A stretch of DNA of 64,000 nucleotides, taken from assembly GCF_001428335.1 (NCBI RefSeq), contig NZ_LMSG01000023.1, forward strand, positions 110,487-174,486, written 5' to 3'. The notes beneath the pieces were generated by a model. The model saw only the letters and a list, made by a program, of their open reading frames with translations. It did no database searches and was not told the DNA's origin. Source of the DNA: Arthrobacter sp. Soil762. GTDB lineage: Bacteria; Actinomycetota; Actinomycetes; Actinomycetales; Micrococcaceae. How positions within the stretch are numbered: position 1 is the first letter of the stretch; every line of letters starts with the position of its first letter. Below, one piece after another: positions 51,320 through 61,996 of this stretch. Both the position numbers and the translations under genes were made by a program.

Positions 51320-51379
51320 TTCAAAACCTCTTTCGACTCTTACAAGTCTAGTTTCACGGGGCTTAACGACGAACCGCCC

Positions 51380-51411
51380 AAAACATGCCGGCCATCTGGC
51401 CGGCATGTTTT
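51380..51411. terminator. Rho-independent terminator between rho and prfA
   Basis: A perfect 14-base stem AAAACATGCCGGCC/GGCCGGCATGTTTT with a 4-base loop, inside a further pairing ACCGC/GCGGT (51373-51418). The stem ends in TTTT on the minus strand. It ends rho transcripts and separates them from prfA; actinobacterial genomes usually have rpmE here and this one does not. Confidence 0.85.
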
Positions 51412-51426
51412 GAGCGGTGAGCGCAG

Positions 51427-53631
<2,205 letters not shown>

Positions 53632-53927
53632 GAAGGATCCTTCCCCCTCGACGGCGTCCAGACTGGGAGCTGGACGCGATGATTTGATCTGGGCTGCAGT
53701 TCAGATCTGCAGCCGCATTGTCGGTCTTGCCGGTTGGATTTCGGCCAGCAGGGCCGGATACTGATTCACCTCACGCACCGATTAATGGCGGGGCGCTGGG
53801 CTGACGGTTCAGGGGCAGACAATTCAGCTGCAGATTCCTGCGACAGACCAAGCAGGTGGCACCGGAAAATATTGCGCAGTAGGAGATCACTAACAACTGA
53901 ATGCAGCTGCCGATCAGATAGGCGGAA
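53632..53927 (-). promoter_or_regulatory. Long rho leader region with two stable hairpins
   Basis: The 296-base gap upstream of rho has no supported gene; a 61-codon frame at 53771-53956 has no ribosome site and overlaps thrB. Near the rho start are GTCCAG-ACTGGGAG-CTGGAC (53656-53675) and an 8-base stem GGCTGCAG/CTGCAGCC with a TTCAGAT loop (53692-53714). A long structured leader fits the autoregulation known for rho in several bacteria; the promoter itself is not clear. Confidence 0.5.
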
Positions 53928-54902
53928 TTACCGCCGGTGCAAGTCCACCTTAGCACCTTCGACGTCCACTGCCAGCTTCAGCACGCGCCAGCCGATGCCC
54001 GGCGTGTTCGCCTCTGTAAAGGACGCAATAAACCCAAGGACCTCGGCGGCTTCGGCTTCGCCGTCGGCGAGAACCAGCACCGTAGGTCCGGCACCCGAAA
54101 CCACTGCCGCGTGGCCCGCGTTGCGCAGTGCCCAGATGAGGGAAGCGCTGGGCCGCATCGCCTCGGCCCGGTAGCTCTGGTGCAGGTAATCCTCCGTACC
54201 GGCATGCAGGAACTCGGGCTTCTGCGTCAGCGCATGGATCAGCAGCGCCGCCCGGCCGGAGTTCATGGCCGCCGCATGATGGCCCACAGACGCCGGCAGC
54301 AGGGCTCGCGCTGCCTCGGTGGACAATTCAAAATCGGGGACGGCCACGATGGGAATCACGGAACCGGCCACGGTAGCGCACGTGCTGCTGTACCGCTCAC
54401 TGTCCTGCCATGACAGCGCCAGTCCGCCGAAAATCGCGGGCGCGACGTTGTCCGGATGGCCTTCCATCTCGCTGGTCAACTGCAGGATCCAGTCCCGCCC
54501 GCGACGCGCCGCTTCGGGCACCATGGCGTTGGCAGCCGAGACGGCCGCCACCACTGCCGACGCCGATGATCCCAGGCCCCGGCCATGGGGGTTGACGTTC
54601 GTCGCCGTGATCCTGAGGCCGCCGTGCCGGTAACCAAGCCGGGAAAAGGCAGCCTCCATCGCCCTGACCACCAGGTGACTGGCGTCCTGCGGCAGTGTGT
54701 CCGCCCCCTCGCCGCTGAGCTCGAAGACGAGCTCAGCGGATTCGAGGCTTTCCACCGTCAGGGTGTCGTGCAGTGCCAGGGCGAGGCCCAGGCTGTCGTA
54801 ACCCGGTCCAAGGTTGGCGCTGGTGGCCGGGACCCTGACGGTGACGCGCTGGCCTGCTTCGATGACGGGCAGGTCAACGGCGGTGGGCGAGGTGGTTTCC
54901 AA
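53928..54902 (-). CDS. thrB: Homoserine kinase
   Basis: Phosphorylates homoserine on the way to threonine. A 324-residue GHMP kinase with VRVPATSANLGPGYDSLGLAL at the N-terminus and the ATP-binding GRGLGSSASAVVAA; VVSGAGPTVLVLAD near the C-terminus is also typical. The start is TTG 54902, two bases after the thrC stop, with GGAAG upstream. It is the last gene of the hom-thrC-thrB operon. Confidence 0.94.
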   Translation of the reverse strand: METTSPTAVDLPVIEAGQRVTVRVPATSANLGPGYDSLGLALALHDTLTVESLESAELVFELSGEGADTLPQDASHLVVRAMEAAFSRLGYRHGGLRITATNVNPHGRGLGSSASAVVAAVSAANAMVPEAARRGRDWILQLTSEMEGHPDNVAPAIFGGLALSWQDSERYSSTCATVAGSVIPIVAVPDFELSTEAARALLPASVGHHAAAMNSGRAALLIHALTQKPEFLHAGTEDYLHQSYRAEAMRPSASLIWALRNAGHAAVVSGAGPTVLVLADGEAEAAEVLGFIASFTEANTPGIGWRVLKLAVDVEGAKVDLHRR

Positions 54903-54904
54903 GG

Positions 54905-56011
54905 CTACTTTTCTTCCAGTCCCAGTTCAGCTGCGACTGTCACGACGTCGTTCGAGACCTTGACCGGCTGCACTTCACTGCCGTCCTCGGTCCGGAGGGC
55001 CCATTGGGGGTCCTTGAGGCCGTGGCCGGTCACGGTGATGACGATGGTCTTGCCGGTCGGAACTTCACCGGCGGCGTGCTTCTTGAGCAGTCCGGCCACA
55101 CCGGCGGCGGAGCCGGGCTCCACAAAAACGCCTTCGCGGGCGGACAGCCAGCGGTGGGCATCCAGGATCTGTTCGTCAGTCACGGCGTCGATGAATCCGC
55201 CGGACTCGTCACGTGCCGCAATGGCACCGTCCCAGGACGCCGGGTTGCCGATCCGGATGGCAGTGGCGATGGTGTCCGGCTCCGTGATGGGGTGCCCCGC
55301 CACGAACGGTGCCGCGCCGGCGGCCTGGAAGCCCCACATCTGGGGGGTCTTGGTGGACACGGCAGGCAAGGTCCCGGCTGTTTCGGATTCGAACGGCGCC
55401 GAGTACTCCTTGTAGCCCTTCCAATAAGCCGTGATGTTGCCGGCGTTGCCTACAGGCAGGACGTGGATGTCCGGAGCATCGCCGAGCGAATCGACAATCT
55501 CAAACGCGCCCGTCTTCTGGCCCTGGATGCGGGCGGGGTTGACGGAGTTGACCAGGAATACCGGGTAGGACTCCCCCAGCTTCCGGGCAATGTCCAGGCA
55601 GTTATCGAAGTTGCCGTCCACCTGGAGCAGCGTGGCGCCGTGCGCGATGGCCTGGCTCAGCTTGCCCATGGAGATCTTGCCCTCGGGGACCAGCACGGCG
55701 CATTTCAGTCCCGCTGCCGTGGCATAGGCCGCGGCGGATGCTGAGGTGTTGCCGGTGGACGCGCAGACCACGGCCTTGGCACCGGACGCAACGGCGGCCG
55801 TCATGGCCATGGTCATGCCGCGGTCCTTGAACGAACCGGTGGGGTTCATCCCCTCGACCTTCAGGTACACGGTGGAACCGGTGAGCTCGGAAAGCTTCTG
55901 CGCGTGGACCAGCGGAGTGCCGCCCTCGCCCAGCGTGATGACCCTGGTGGATTCCGTTACGGGCAGCCGGTCAGCGTATTCGCGGATAACGCCGCGCCAT
56001 TGGTGAGCCAC
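54905..56011 (-). CDS. thrC: Threonine synthase
   Basis: PLP enzyme that converts O-phosphohomoserine to threonine, 368 residues. The PLP Lys is in TGSFKDRGMTMAMT; VCASTGNTSASAAAYA binds the phosphate. GTG 56011 follows the hom stop directly and has AAGGAG upstream. Confidence 0.97.
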   Translation of the reverse strand: MAHQWRGVIREYADRLPVTESTRVITLGEGGTPLVHAQKLSELTGSTVYLKVEGMNPTGSFKDRGMTMAMTAAVASGAKAVVCASTGNTSASAAAYATAAGLKCAVLVPEGKISMGKLSQAIAHGATLLQVDGNFDNCLDIARKLGESYPVFLVNSVNPARIQGQKTGAFEIVDSLGDAPDIHVLPVGNAGNITAYWKGYKEYSAPFESETAGTLPAVSTKTPQMWGFQAAGAAPFVAGHPITEPDTIATAIRIGNPASWDGAIAARDESGGFIDAVTDEQILDAHRWLSAREGVFVEPGSAAGVAGLLKKHAAGEVPTGKTIVITVTGHGLKDPQWALRTEDGSEVQPVKVSNDVVTVAAELGLEEK

Positions 56012-57328
56012 TTAGACTCCTTCTACCCGCAGAACGGATGTCACTGAATTGATGACGTCGAGGCTCTTGATGGCCTCGACGGTTGCTGCGAGTGCGGCTT
56101 CGGATGCACGGTGCGTGACGATCTTCAGTTCTGCCGACTCGACGTTGGAGGCGGCATCCCGGTGGATGGTCTGCCGCATGATTTCGATGGACACGCCGTG
56201 CTCCGCAAAGAGGTGGGCGATGCGCGCAAGCACACCGGCCTGGTCGGCAACATCGAGGCCGATGTAGTAGCTCGTGTCCGAGGCATCGATCGGCAGGGCC
56301 GGCACGTGGCCGGTGGTGGTCTCCGTGCGGCCGGGGCCGCCCAGGACCAGGCGGCGAGCTGCGGAGACGAGGTCACCCAGCACTGCGGACGCCGTCGGGG
56401 TTCCGCCGGCGCCCTGGCCGTAGAACATCAGTTCCCCGGCGTTTTCAGCCTCGATGAAGACGGCGTTGAACGCGCCGCGGACGGCCGCCAGCGGGTGTTC
56501 GCGCGGCAGGAGCGTCGGGTGGACGCGCACGGAGATGCCCTCGCCGCCGTCGGCGCCGACGATTTTTTCCGCGATGGCCAGCAGTTTGATGACGAAGCCG
56601 GCTTCCTTGGCGGAGGCGATGTCGGCAGCGCTGACCTTGGTGATGCCCTCGCAGTAGACGTCCTCCAGCGAGAAGCGGGTATGGAAGGACAGCGAGGCAA
56701 GGATGGCAGCCTTGGCGGCAGCATCGTGGCCTTCGACGTCGGCGGTGGGGTCAGCTTCGGCGTAACCGAGCCGCTGGGCCTCGGCAAGGGCGTCCGCAAA
56801 CTGCGCGCCGGTGGAGTCCATCTGGTCCAGGATGAAGTTGGTGGTGCCGTTGACGATACCCAGCACGCGGGTGATGCGGTCTCCGGCCAGGCTGTCCCGG
56901 ATGGGGCGCAGGATGGGGATGGCACCGGCTACGGCGGCTTCGTAGGACAGCTGCACGCCGGCCTTGTCGGCCTCTTCGTAGAGGGTGGGGCCGTCCTGGG
57001 CGAGGAGGGCCTTGTTGCCGGTGACTACACAGGCGCCGTTGCGCAGCGCGGAGAGGATCAGCGTGCGGGCAGGCTCGATCCCGCCCATAAGCTCGATCAC
57101 CAGGTCGGCGTCCTTGACCAGGGTGTCGGCGTCGGTGGTGAAGAGGTCCTGCGGCAGGTCCACATCCCGCTTGGCATAGACGTTGCGCACCGCGATGCCG
57201 CTGAGCTGCAGACGCGCCCCGGTACGGGCGGCAAGGGCGTCGGCGTCCTCAATGAGAATCCGCGCAACCTGGGCCCCAACGTTGCCACAGCCCAGCAGGG
57301 CTACTTTCAGGGTTCGCAATTCAGTCAT
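56012..57328 (-). CDS. hom: Homoserine dehydrogenase
   Basis: Reduces aspartate semialdehyde to homoserine, 438 residues. The NAD(P)-binding site is VALLGCGNVGAQVARIL, the catalytic region AKAAILASLSFHTR, and a C-terminal ACT domain (VLARIAHLFAEHGVSIEIM) implies feedback control by threonine. It is the monofunctional actinobacterial type. ATG 57328 overlaps the lysA end by eight bases. Confidence 0.96.
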   Translation of the reverse strand: MTELRTLKVALLGCGNVGAQVARILIEDADALAARTGARLQLSGIAVRNVYAKRDVDLPQDLFTTDADTLVKDADLVIELMGGIEPARTLILSALRNGACVVTGNKALLAQDGPTLYEEADKAGVQLSYEAAVAGAIPILRPIRDSLAGDRITRVLGIVNGTTNFILDQMDSTGAQFADALAEAQRLGYAEADPTADVEGHDAAAKAAILASLSFHTRFSLEDVYCEGITKVSAADIASAKEAGFVIKLLAIAEKIVGADGGEGISVRVHPTLLPREHPLAAVRGAFNAVFIEAENAGELMFYGQGAGGTPTASAVLGDLVSAARRLVLGGPGRTETTTGHVPALPIDASDTSYYIGLDVADQAGVLARIAHLFAEHGVSIEIMRQTIHRDAASNVESAELKIVTHRASEAALAATVEAIKSLDVINSVTSVLRVEGV

Positions 57329-58826
57329 TCGGCACTCCCATGTCGCGGTTAAGCAGATCTTCTTCGGTTTCCCCGCGGACAATCAGCCGGGCAGATCCGC
57401 CGCGCACCGCGACAACGCCCGGCCGGGCCAGATAGTTGTAGTTGCTTGACAGGGCCCAGCAGTAGGCGCCGGTCCCCGGTACAGCAAGCAGATCACCGGC
57501 TGCCACGTCCTCGGGCAGATATACATCTCTAACAACTATGTCGCCGCTCTCGCAATGTTTGCCCACCACGCGGGACAGCTGCGGGGCCGCGGCGGACGTA
57601 CGGGAGGCCAGAATCGCCGAATAATCCGCGTCGTAGAGCACCGGGCGGGCGTTATCGCTCATGCCGCCGTCCACTGACACATAGCGGCGGGGATGCGTAA
57701 CGTTCTCCTGGCCCGCTTCGCCGGCCGGAGCGTCCACCCGCACGGTTTTCAGGGTGCCCACCTCGTACAGCGTGAAGGTGGTGCTGCCGACAATCGCGCG
57801 TCCGGGTTCGATGGAAATCCGGGGTGACGTGATCCCCAGCTCGCCACACGTGGAACGCACGACGGCGGCCATCGCCTGCGCGATGTCGGCTGCGGGGCGG
57901 GGGGTGTCCACCGGGGTGTAGGCAATGCCGTAGCCGCCGCCAAGATCCAGCTCGGGCATAACAATGGAGTACTTTTCCTGCATGGCCGCGTGGAAGCGCA
58001 GCAGCTTCTGCGCAGCCAGTTCAAAGCCGTCCGGCTCGAAGATCTGCGAGCCGATGTGGCAGTGCAGGCCCAGCAGCTCGATGCTGGCGTAGCCCGTGGC
58101 AGCCGCCACGGCTTCCTCCGCGGCTGACAATCCGGCCTGCTCGGTGGAATCCCCGGCCATGGAGAGGCCGAACTTCTGGTCCTCGTGGGCGGTGGCGATG
58201 AACTCGTGGGTGTGCGCGTGCACGCCCGGCGTCAGGCGCAGCATGACCTTTGCAATTTCCCCGCGGCCCGAGGCGATCTTGGCCACGCGGTCCAGCTCAT
58301 CGAGGCTGTCCACCACGATGCGTCCCAGCTTCATATCCAGCGCACGGTTTATCTCGGCGTCGGATTTATTGTTTCCGTGCAGGCCCAGGTTTTCGCCCTG
58401 GATGCCGGCCCTGGCGGCCACAGCGAGCTCGCCGCCGGAACAGGTGTCCAGCCGGAGCCCTTCGTCCGCCACCCAGGCAGCTACTGCGGTGCACAGGAAG
58501 GACTTGCCCGCGTAGTAGACGTCCACTCCCCCGCAGATGTCGGCGAACGCGGCGTCAAAGGCGTCCTTGAAGGAGCGGGCGCGGGCCCGGAAATCGGTCT
58601 CACTCATCACAAAGAGCGGTGTGCCGAACTGTGCCTTGAGCTCGCTGACGGCGATGCCGTCGATGGCAAGCTCACCGGCGTCGTTCTTCCGGACATCCTG
58701 CGCCCACATAGGCTCGTGGAGCGCGTTCAGGTCCGCGGGAACGGCGAGCCACTCGGGTGCCAGCTGGGATGCGGTGTTGGTGTCGTGTGCTGACTCGTCC
58801 AGTGCTGAAGTTTCCTGTGCCGACAT
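57321..58826 (-). CDS. lysA: Diaminopimelate decarboxylase
   Basis: Last step of lysine synthesis, 501 residues. A PLP-binding barrel with YAGKSFLCTAVAAWV (the Schiff-base Lys), GLHCHIGSQIFEPDGF and LDLGGGYGIAY; the C-terminal domain has DGGMSDNARPVLYDA and GKHCESGDIV. It is longer than the usual 420-450 residues because of an N-terminal stretch of about 45 residues and inserts. ATG 58826 is chosen; the open frame upstream is shadow of argS. Confidence 0.95.
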   Translation of the reverse strand: MSAQETSALDESAHDTNTASQLAPEWLAVPADLNALHEPMWAQDVRKNDAGELAIDGIAVSELKAQFGTPLFVMSETDFRARARSFKDAFDAAFADICGGVDVYYAGKSFLCTAVAAWVADEGLRLDTCSGGELAVAARAGIQGENLGLHGNNKSDAEINRALDMKLGRIVVDSLDELDRVAKIASGRGEIAKVMLRLTPGVHAHTHEFIATAHEDQKFGLSMAGDSTEQAGLSAAEEAVAAATGYASIELLGLHCHIGSQIFEPDGFELAAQKLLRFHAAMQEKYSIVMPELDLGGGYGIAYTPVDTPRPAADIAQAMAAVVRSTCGELGITSPRISIEPGRAIVGSTTFTLYEVGTLKTVRVDAPAGEAGQENVTHPRRYVSVDGGMSDNARPVLYDADYSAILASRTSAAAPQLSRVVGKHCESGDIVVRDVYLPEDVAAGDLLAVPGTGAYCWALSSNYNYLARPGVVAVRGGSARLIVRGETEEDLLNRDMGVPND

Positions 58827-58831
58827 GGGTA

Positions 58832-60481
58832 TTACATCCGTTCCGGCGCGGATACGCCCAGCAGGTCCAAGCCGTTGGCCAGCACCTGGCTGGTGGCGTC
58901 GTTCAGCCACAGGCGCGTGCGGTTAACGTCGGTCACCGGTTCGTCACCCATGGGTGCGATGCGGCAGGCGTCGTACCAGCGGTGGTAGGCGCCGGCGATG
59001 ACCTCAAGATGGCGGGCCACGCGGTGCGGCTCACGCAGTTCTGCGGCCTTGGCCACGATGGACGGGTAGCTGCCCAGGTAGGAGAGCAGTTCGTTTTCCG
59101 TGGCATGGTCCAGCAGGGATGCCTCGAACGCGCTGCGGTCCACGCCTGCGGCCACGGCGTTGCGGGCCGCGCCGCGAGTACGCGCATGGGCGTACTGGAC
59201 GTAGAACACCGGGTTCTCGTTGCTGTGCTTCTTCAGCAGGTCCGGGTCAAGGGTCAGCGGCGAGTCTGCCGGGAAGCGGGCCAGGGAGTACCGCACGGCG
59301 TCCTTGCCCAGCCAGTCGATCAGGTCCTTGAGCTCGATGATGTTGCCGGCCCGCTTTGACAGCTTGGCGCCGTTGACGGACACCAGCTGGCCGATCAGCA
59401 CCTCGATGTTGACCTCGGGGTCATCACCTGCGGCGGCGGTAATGGCCTTGAGCCGGTTGATGTAGCCGTGGTGGTCCGCGCCGAGCAGGTAGATTTTCTC
59501 GGTGTAGCCGCGGTCCTTCTTCGACAGGTAGTAGGCAGCGTCGGCAGCGAAGTAGGTGGGTTCGCCGTTCGCGCGGATCATGACGCGGTCCTTATCGTCA
59601 CCGAAGTCCGTGGTCCGCAGCCAGACCGCACCGCCGTCGTCGAACACGTGGCCCTGTTCGCGGAGACGCGCTACGGCACTTTCAATAGCGCCGGCGTCGT
59701 GCAGTTCCTGCTCGGAGAAGAACACATCGAAATCGACGCCGAAATCGGCGAGCGTGGCTTTGATGTCCTTCATCTGGGCTTCGTATGCGGCGGCACGGAT
59801 GACCGGGATGGCCGCCACTTCGGTCAGCTCGCGGATGTCCGGGTGCGCTGTAAGCACCTCGTGGCCCAGGTCCGCGATGTACTGGCCGGGGTAGCCGCCG
59901 TCCGGGACCGGAAGTCCGTGAAGCCGGTTGTAGACCGACTGCGCGAAGACGTTCATCTGTGTGCCGGCGTCGTTGATGTAGTACTCCGCGGTGACTTCAG
60001 CGCCGGACGCACGCAGCACCCGGGCGATGGCGTCGCCGAGAGCGGCCCAGCGGGTATGCCCGATGTGCAGCGGTCCGGTGGGGTTGGCCGAGACGAACTC
60101 CATGTTCACGGTGTGTCCGGCGAGCGCCGAGTTCGTGCCGTAGTCACGTCCGGCTTCCACGATGGCCTTCGCCAGGGCACCCGCAGCGGCGGCGTCCACG
60201 GTGATGTTCAGGAAGCCGGGACCAGCGATATCCACGGCAGCGACGCCGTTGATGGACTTCAGGCGGGCGCTCAGGACGGTGGCGAATTCGCGCGGGTTGG
60301 TGCCGGCCTGCTTGGACAGCTGGAGGGCGATGCTGGTGGCCCAGTCGCCGTGCTCCCGGTTCTTCGGTCGCTCCACGCGCACCTCATCAGGGACAGCTGA
60401 TGCGGAAAGCGCGATTTCGCCAGCGGCGACGGCGTCTTTCAGGCAGGCGGATATGGCGAGGGAGAGTTCTTCGGGAGTCAC
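58832..60481 (-). CDS. argS: Arginyl-tRNA synthetase
   Basis: Class I synthetase, 549 residues. The HIGH motif is GPLHIGHTRWAAL and the KMSKS equivalent KLSKRAGN; the N-terminal Arg-specific domain and the C-terminal anticodon-binding domain (VARHLEVIAGAYHRWYDACR) are complete. GTG 60481 has AGAGGG upstream. It heads the gene row argS-lysA-hom-thrC-thrB; lysA begins five bases after its stop. Confidence 0.97.
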   Translation of the reverse strand: MTPEELSLAISACLKDAVAAGEIALSASAVPDEVRVERPKNREHGDWATSIALQLSKQAGTNPREFATVLSARLKSINGVAAVDIAGPGFLNITVDAAAAGALAKAIVEAGRDYGTNSALAGHTVNMEFVSANPTGPLHIGHTRWAALGDAIARVLRASGAEVTAEYYINDAGTQMNVFAQSVYNRLHGLPVPDGGYPGQYIADLGHEVLTAHPDIRELTEVAAIPVIRAAAYEAQMKDIKATLADFGVDFDVFFSEQELHDAGAIESAVARLREQGHVFDDGGAVWLRTTDFGDDKDRVMIRANGEPTYFAADAAYYLSKKDRGYTEKIYLLGADHHGYINRLKAITAAAGDDPEVNIEVLIGQLVSVNGAKLSKRAGNIIELKDLIDWLGKDAVRYSLARFPADSPLTLDPDLLKKHSNENPVFYVQYAHARTRGAARNAVAAGVDRSAFEASLLDHATENELLSYLGSYPSIVAKAAELREPHRVARHLEVIAGAYHRWYDACRIAPMGDEPVTDVNRTRLWLNDATSQVLANGLDLLGVSAPERM

Positions 60482-60592
60482 CCCTCTAGCCTACCGGGGG
60501 CCGCCACTGGGACGAATTTTGGGGTGGTGCGTGACTGGTTCCGCACAACTTTTCCTCACAGCGGACGCACTGCTGATTCACAGGGTGAACCA

Positions 60593-60624
60593 TTACGCTG
60601 AATCCGACGTTGAGTACAGCGTAA
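60593..60624 (+). promoter_or_regulatory. Inverted repeat upstream of the redox operon
   Basis: TTACGCTG and CAGCGTAA form a perfect 8-base inverted repeat with a 16-base spacer, ending 28 bases before the first gene of the operon. A smaller dyad TTCAC-AGG-GTGAA lies just before it (60578-60590). An operator for an unknown regulator or a leader hairpin are both possible. Confidence 0.45.
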
Positions 60625-60652
60625 GCACCCAGCCCACGAAACGAGCCCCATC

Positions 60653-61126
60653 ATGAGACCGTCAGTCCGCACGAGTGTTTTCGTCGGCATCGCCGGCCTG
60701 TCCCTCGCTGGAACAGTGGCCAGCTGCGCGCCGTCGGCCACGCCTGCGGCGCCCGCCGCGACTTCCGACAGCACGTCCGGCGCCACCACGGCCCCTTCCG
60801 GTACGGCATCATCGCCGGCCGGCAGCGCCTCCCCCTACCAGGACGGCACCTACAGCGCTGACGGCACCTATGTTTCCCCCAACGGGACCGAAACCGTGGG
60901 GGTTGAGCTGACGCTCGCCACGGGCACGGTCACGGCCGTGAACATCACCCAGCACCCCTCGAACCCCAACACCCGGAAATTCCAGGGCGAATTCGCGGGC
61001 GGGATCGCAGCGCAGGTTGTGGGCAAGAGCATCGACGAACTCAACGTCTCCAAGGTGGCAGGATCCTCGCTCACCAGCGGCGGCTTCAACCAGGCCCTGG
61101 ACAAGATCAAGGCCGAGGCCCAGTAG
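60653..61126 (+). CDS. FMN-binding lipoprotein (RnfG/NqrC-like carrier)
   Basis: A 157-residue exported protein. The signal peptide ends in a lipobox VASC with lipidated Cys25, followed by about 40 Ala/Ser/Thr/Pro-rich linker residues and a single FMN_bind domain (YQDGTYSADGTYVSPNGTE, then GFNQALDKIKAEA at the end). The flavin-attachment motif SGATxTS appears as AGSSLTS (Ser139 at the attachment position), so flavin would be linked to Ser, or the protein binds FMN loosely. It is the first gene of a tight three-gene operon with ApbE and a membrane reductase. Confidence 0.87.
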   Translation: MRPSVRTSVFVGIAGLSLAGTVASCAPSATPAAPAATSDSTSGATTAPSGTASSPAGSASPYQDGTYSADGTYVSPNGTETVGVELTLATGTVTAVNITQHPSNPNTRKFQGEFAGGIAAQVVGKSIDELNVSKVAGSSLTSGGFNQALDKIKAEAQ

Positions 61127-61129
61127 GCC

Positions 61130-61996
61130 GTGCCGGACCCGGAGGACTTCCGCTTCGACGGGATCGGAACCCGTTGGGAAATCTCCACCCCCCGTCCGCT
61201 TGACGCCAGCGTCCGTGTCCGGCTGCTCGCCTTGGTGGAGCGGTACGACGGCGACTGGTCCCGGTTTAGGTCCGATTCGACCGTCGGTGCCATGGCCCGC
61301 CAGCCCGGTCGGTATGAGCTGCCGCCGGAAGCGGCGGACCTTGGCCGGCTGTACCGCTCGCTGTATGAGGTCACCGGCGGTGCAATGACGCCGCTGATCG
61401 GCGGCAGCCTGGAGCGCCTCGGGTACGACGCGGCCTATTCCCTGCGGCCGGCAGGGAACGCGCTTCCGGCACCCCGCTGGGAGGACGTCCTGGTGTGGGA
61501 CGGCAATGTGCTGGCCACCTCCGCTCCCCTGGTCCTGGACATCGGTGCCGCCGGTAAGGGGCAGCTGGTGGACCTTCTCGCTATTGAGCTGCGCTCCTGC
61601 GGCGTGGAATCCTTCGTGATTGATGCCAGCGGCGACCTGCTGCACCGCGGTCCTGATCCGGTGTCCGTGGCGTTGGAGCACCCGTACGATCCGGCGAGGG
61701 CCATCGGGACCGTGCCGCTGGCAGGCGGCGCCTTGTGCGGGTCAGCCTCAAACCGACGGGCATGGGGCGACGGCCTGCACCATGTGCTTGATGGCACCAC
61801 AGGGCTGCCCGTCAGTACGGCGGTAGCCACGTGGACCATGGCGGACAGCACCATGGTGGCCGATGCCCTGGCCACCGCCCTGTTCTTTGTTCCGGGCAGC
61901 GAGCTGGAACGGAGTTTCGATTTTTCCTGGCTGACGGTTTTTTCTGACGGAAGCGCTGCCTACTCGGCCGGATTTGAAGGGACACTGTTCTCATGA
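61130..61996 (+). CDS. apbE: FAD:protein FMN transferase (ApbE family)
   Basis: A 288-residue enzyme that attaches FMN covalently to Thr or Ser of target proteins, using FAD. Motifs: DIGAAGKGQLVDLLA, FVIDASGDLLHRG (ASGD where GGD is usual), GSASNRRAWGD and the metal-binding STMVADALATALFF. There is no signal peptide, and the conserved N-terminal region seems short. GTG 61130 starts three bases after the lipoprotein stop. Its substrate is likely to be the lipoprotein upstream and possibly the membrane protein downstream. Confidence 0.88.
   Translation: MPDPEDFRFDGIGTRWEISTPRPLDASVRVRLLALVERYDGDWSRFRSDSTVGAMARQPGRYELPPEAADLGRLYRSLYEVTGGAMTPLIGGSLERLGYDAAYSLRPAGNALPAPRWEDVLVWDGNVLATSAPLVLDIGAAGKGQLVDLLAIELRSCGVESFVIDASGDLLHRGPDPVSVALEHPYDPARAIGTVPLAGGALCGSASNRRAWGDGLHHVLDGTTGLPVSTAVATWTMADSTMVADALATALFFVPGSELERSFDFSWLTVFSDGSAAYSAGFEGTLFS

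Noticed and set aside
53771..53956. A 61-codon frame in the rho leader
   Set aside because: It starts inside thrB, has no ribosome site and no similarity that I recognise.
56111..57352. A 413-codon frame antisense to hom
   Set aside because: Fully contained in a well-conserved gene on the other strand; composition is that of a shadow frame.
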